DNA of 41,841 bases from Ilumatobacteraceae bacterium. Its GTDB lineage: Bacteria > Actinomycetota > Acidimicrobiia > Acidimicrobiales > Ilumatobacteraceae. Each line of letters opens with the position of its first letter. Position 1 is the stretch's first letter. This document shows, in pieces, positions 40,725 through 41,841 of the stretch. The stretch lies in assembly GCA_023262255.1 (NCBI GenBank), contig JALRBT010000007.1, positions 288 through 42,128 of the forward strand, in the 5' to 3' direction. A program made the translations under genes and the position numbers. The notes under the pieces were generated by a model. The model saw only the letters and a program-made list of their open reading frames with translations. It made no database searches and was not told where the DNA came from.

Positions 40725-41744
40725 TCAGAACTGCCTCATGAATCGCAGATCGTTGGCATACATGTCGCGCAAATCTGCAACGTTGTGCCGCTCCTTGGCC
40801 ATTCGATCGATACCGAACCCGAACGCAAATCCCGTGTACACCTCGGGATCGACACCCCCCGCCTTGAGAACGTCGGGGTGCACCATGCCGCAGCCACCGA
40901 GTTCAATCCATTTGCCATTCGAGCTGCGAACGTCGAACTCCGCGCTCGGTTCCGTGAATGGAAAATAATTGGGTCGCAGACGACTGCTGAAGTCACTACC
41001 GAAGAACGCCTTCGTGAATGCTTCGATCGTGCCCGCCAAATGTGCGAAGGTGATGCCCTTGTCGATGACCAATCCCTCGATCTGGTGGAACACCGGCATG
41101 TGTGTGGCGTCCGGGGTGTCACGTCGAAACACCCGTCCGGGCATCACGGCATAAATCGGCAAATCCCACTCCTGCATCACTCGGATTTGCACCGGCGACG
41201 TGTGGGTACGAAGGAGCGTCGATCCGGGCGAACCGTACTTCACGAACAGCGTGTCGAATCCGCTTCTCGCCGGATGATTCGGCGGCATGTTCAGTGCTGT
41301 GAAATTGTGGAAGTCGGTCTCCACCTCGGGGCCCTCGGCGACCTTGAAGCCCATTCCAACGAACACGTCTTCGAGCCGCTCCCACGCCTGCGTCACGATG
41401 TGGGCATGACCGCGCGAACGCCGTGCGAGATGCTCGGTAAGGTCCATCGCTTCACCCGCGGCTGCTGCACTGGCTGCCGCAACTTCCAGTCCGGTCAAGC
41501 GTTCTGCCACCAAGCCTTCCAGCGTCTGCAGCGCCTCGTTGATCGCCCGTCCGGCGGCCTTTCGCGCTTCTACGTCGGTTATCGCCCCCAACGCGGACTT
41601 CAGTCCCACCAACACGCTGCCCTTGCCCGTGTGCTCGTTTGCGATGCGACGCAGTGAATCCACATTGCCGGCCGCTTCAAGCGCCGACACGGCCACTTTG
41701 AGTGCTGCGGTGATACGTTCCGCGTGATCGCCTGCGCTCGACAT
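40725..41744 (-). CDS. pheS: Phenylalanine--tRNA ligase, alpha subunit
   Basis: A 339-residue class II catalytic chain. Seen are the motif 2 region VQIRVMQEWDLPIYAVMPGR and VFRRDTPDATHMPVFHQIEG, then PNYFPFTEPSAEFDV, and motif 3 GFAFGFGIDRMAKERH. An N-terminal helical arm for tRNA binding precedes the core. ATG at 41744 is chosen; TTG at 41783 would add 13 residues and overlap the possible upstream stop as TTGA. It forms an operon with pheT and crcB. Confidence 0.95.
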   Translation of the reverse strand: MSSAGDHAERITAALKVAVSALEAAGNVDSLRRIANEHTGKGSVLVGLKSALGAITDVEARKAAGRAINEALQTLEGLVAERLTGLEVAAASAAAAGEAMDLTEHLARRSRGHAHIVTQAWERLEDVFVGMGFKVAEGPEVETDFHNFTALNMPPNHPARSGFDTLFVKYGSPGSTLLRTHTSPVQIRVMQEWDLPIYAVMPGRVFRRDTPDATHMPVFHQIEGLVIDKGITFAHLAGTIEAFTKAFFGSDFSSRLRPNYFPFTEPSAEFDVRSSNGKWIELGGCGMVHPDVLKAGGVDPEVYTGFAFGFGIDRMAKERHNVADLRDMYANDLRFMRQF

Positions 41745-41779
41745 CACATCGAGATTACTTGAGTTTTCGTTGACCGTTG

Positions 41780-41841
41780 TCAACTCTGAACGATTGCGAT
41801 GCCCGTCTCGCTCGACGCGTTCTCCAACGAACCAAGATCCC
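41780..41841 (-). CDS. Possible 3' end of a gene upstream of pheS (partial)
   Basis: One minus-strand frame reads DLGSLENASSETGIAIVQS and stops at TGA 41780-41782. In actinobacteria a SpoU/TrmH rRNA methyltransferase often precedes pheS, and SLNVSVATGIAL-type ends are usual there; the likeness here is loose. Only 19 residues are visible, so this is weak. Confidence 0.25.
   Translation of the reverse strand, partial: DLGSLENASSETGIAIVQS

Noticed and set aside
40542-41657. Long plus-strand open frame opposite pheS
   Set aside because: It is antisense to clear PheS motifs and its translation has no family likeness; the open frame follows from the codon pattern of the real gene.
1-41841. CRISPR array, tRNA or rRNA genes, insertion sequence
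   Set aside because: I saw no regularly spaced repeats, no cloverleaf-like tRNA sequence, no rRNA core and no transposase-like protein in either strand.

Overview
This window looks like chromosomal DNA of a high-GC actinobacterium, most likely of the Acidimicrobiia. The evidence is a WhiB-family Fe-S regulator, the tatC-helY gene order known from actinobacteria, a heliorhodopsin of the actinobacterial type, and frequent GTG starts. The genus cannot be fixed from this sequence. Hand counts of single 60-base lines give about 60-65% GC in the flanks and about 52-58% in the middle (roughly 16.9-33.2 kb).

Left flank (1-16.9 kb): housekeeping and small accessory genes. In order they are the 3' part of tatC, helY, a protein resembling a lone lipid-kinase C-terminal domain, an M20 amidohydrolase, a double-domain ThyX-like protein, an acidic Cys-tail protein, a small unknown, a GNAT acetyltransferase, an enoyl-CoA hydratase, a basic RG-rich unknown protein, a gamma-carbonic-anhydrase-like protein lacking one zinc ligand, an APH-fold kinase, a WhiB regulator, a threonine-aldolase-like lyase, a small zinc-finger protein, a PLP decarboxylase, a broken TetR remnant, a DinB protein and a heliorhodopsin.

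Centre (16.9-33.2 kb): a catabolic island for para-dihydroxylated aromatics. Twelve minus-strand genes run without a long break from 32356 down to 20666: both subunits of a two-component hydroquinone 1,2-dioxygenase (hapC, hapD), a 4-hydroxymuconic-semialdehyde-type aldehyde dehydrogenase, two CoA-transferase subunits, maleylacetate reductase, a five-gene HAAT/Liv-type ABC importer, and a 3-oxoadipyl-CoA thiolase. Together they make a route from hydroquinone to 4-hydroxymuconic semialdehyde, maleylacetate, 3-oxoadipate, 3-oxoadipyl-CoA, and finally succinyl-CoA plus acetyl-CoA. A second minus-strand operon (cyclase-family hydrolase, small cupin, SDR, hydroxyquinol 1,2-dioxygenase) feeds the same pathway, because hydroxyquinol cleavage also gives maleylacetate. 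A divergent IclR/PcaR-type regulator sits head to head with hapC, with a PcaR-box-like sequence between them. No ring hydroxylase is present, so the source of the diphenols is unknown.

Right flank (33.2-41.8 kb): a MetE-core-like methyltransferase directly behind the IclR gene, a small four-helix membrane protein, a citryl-CoA-lyase-like protein paired with a CaiB/BaiF CoA-transferase, a VOC-family protein, a FluC/CrcB fluoride channel, and pheT and pheS. The last 60 bases may hold the end of another gene upstream of pheS.
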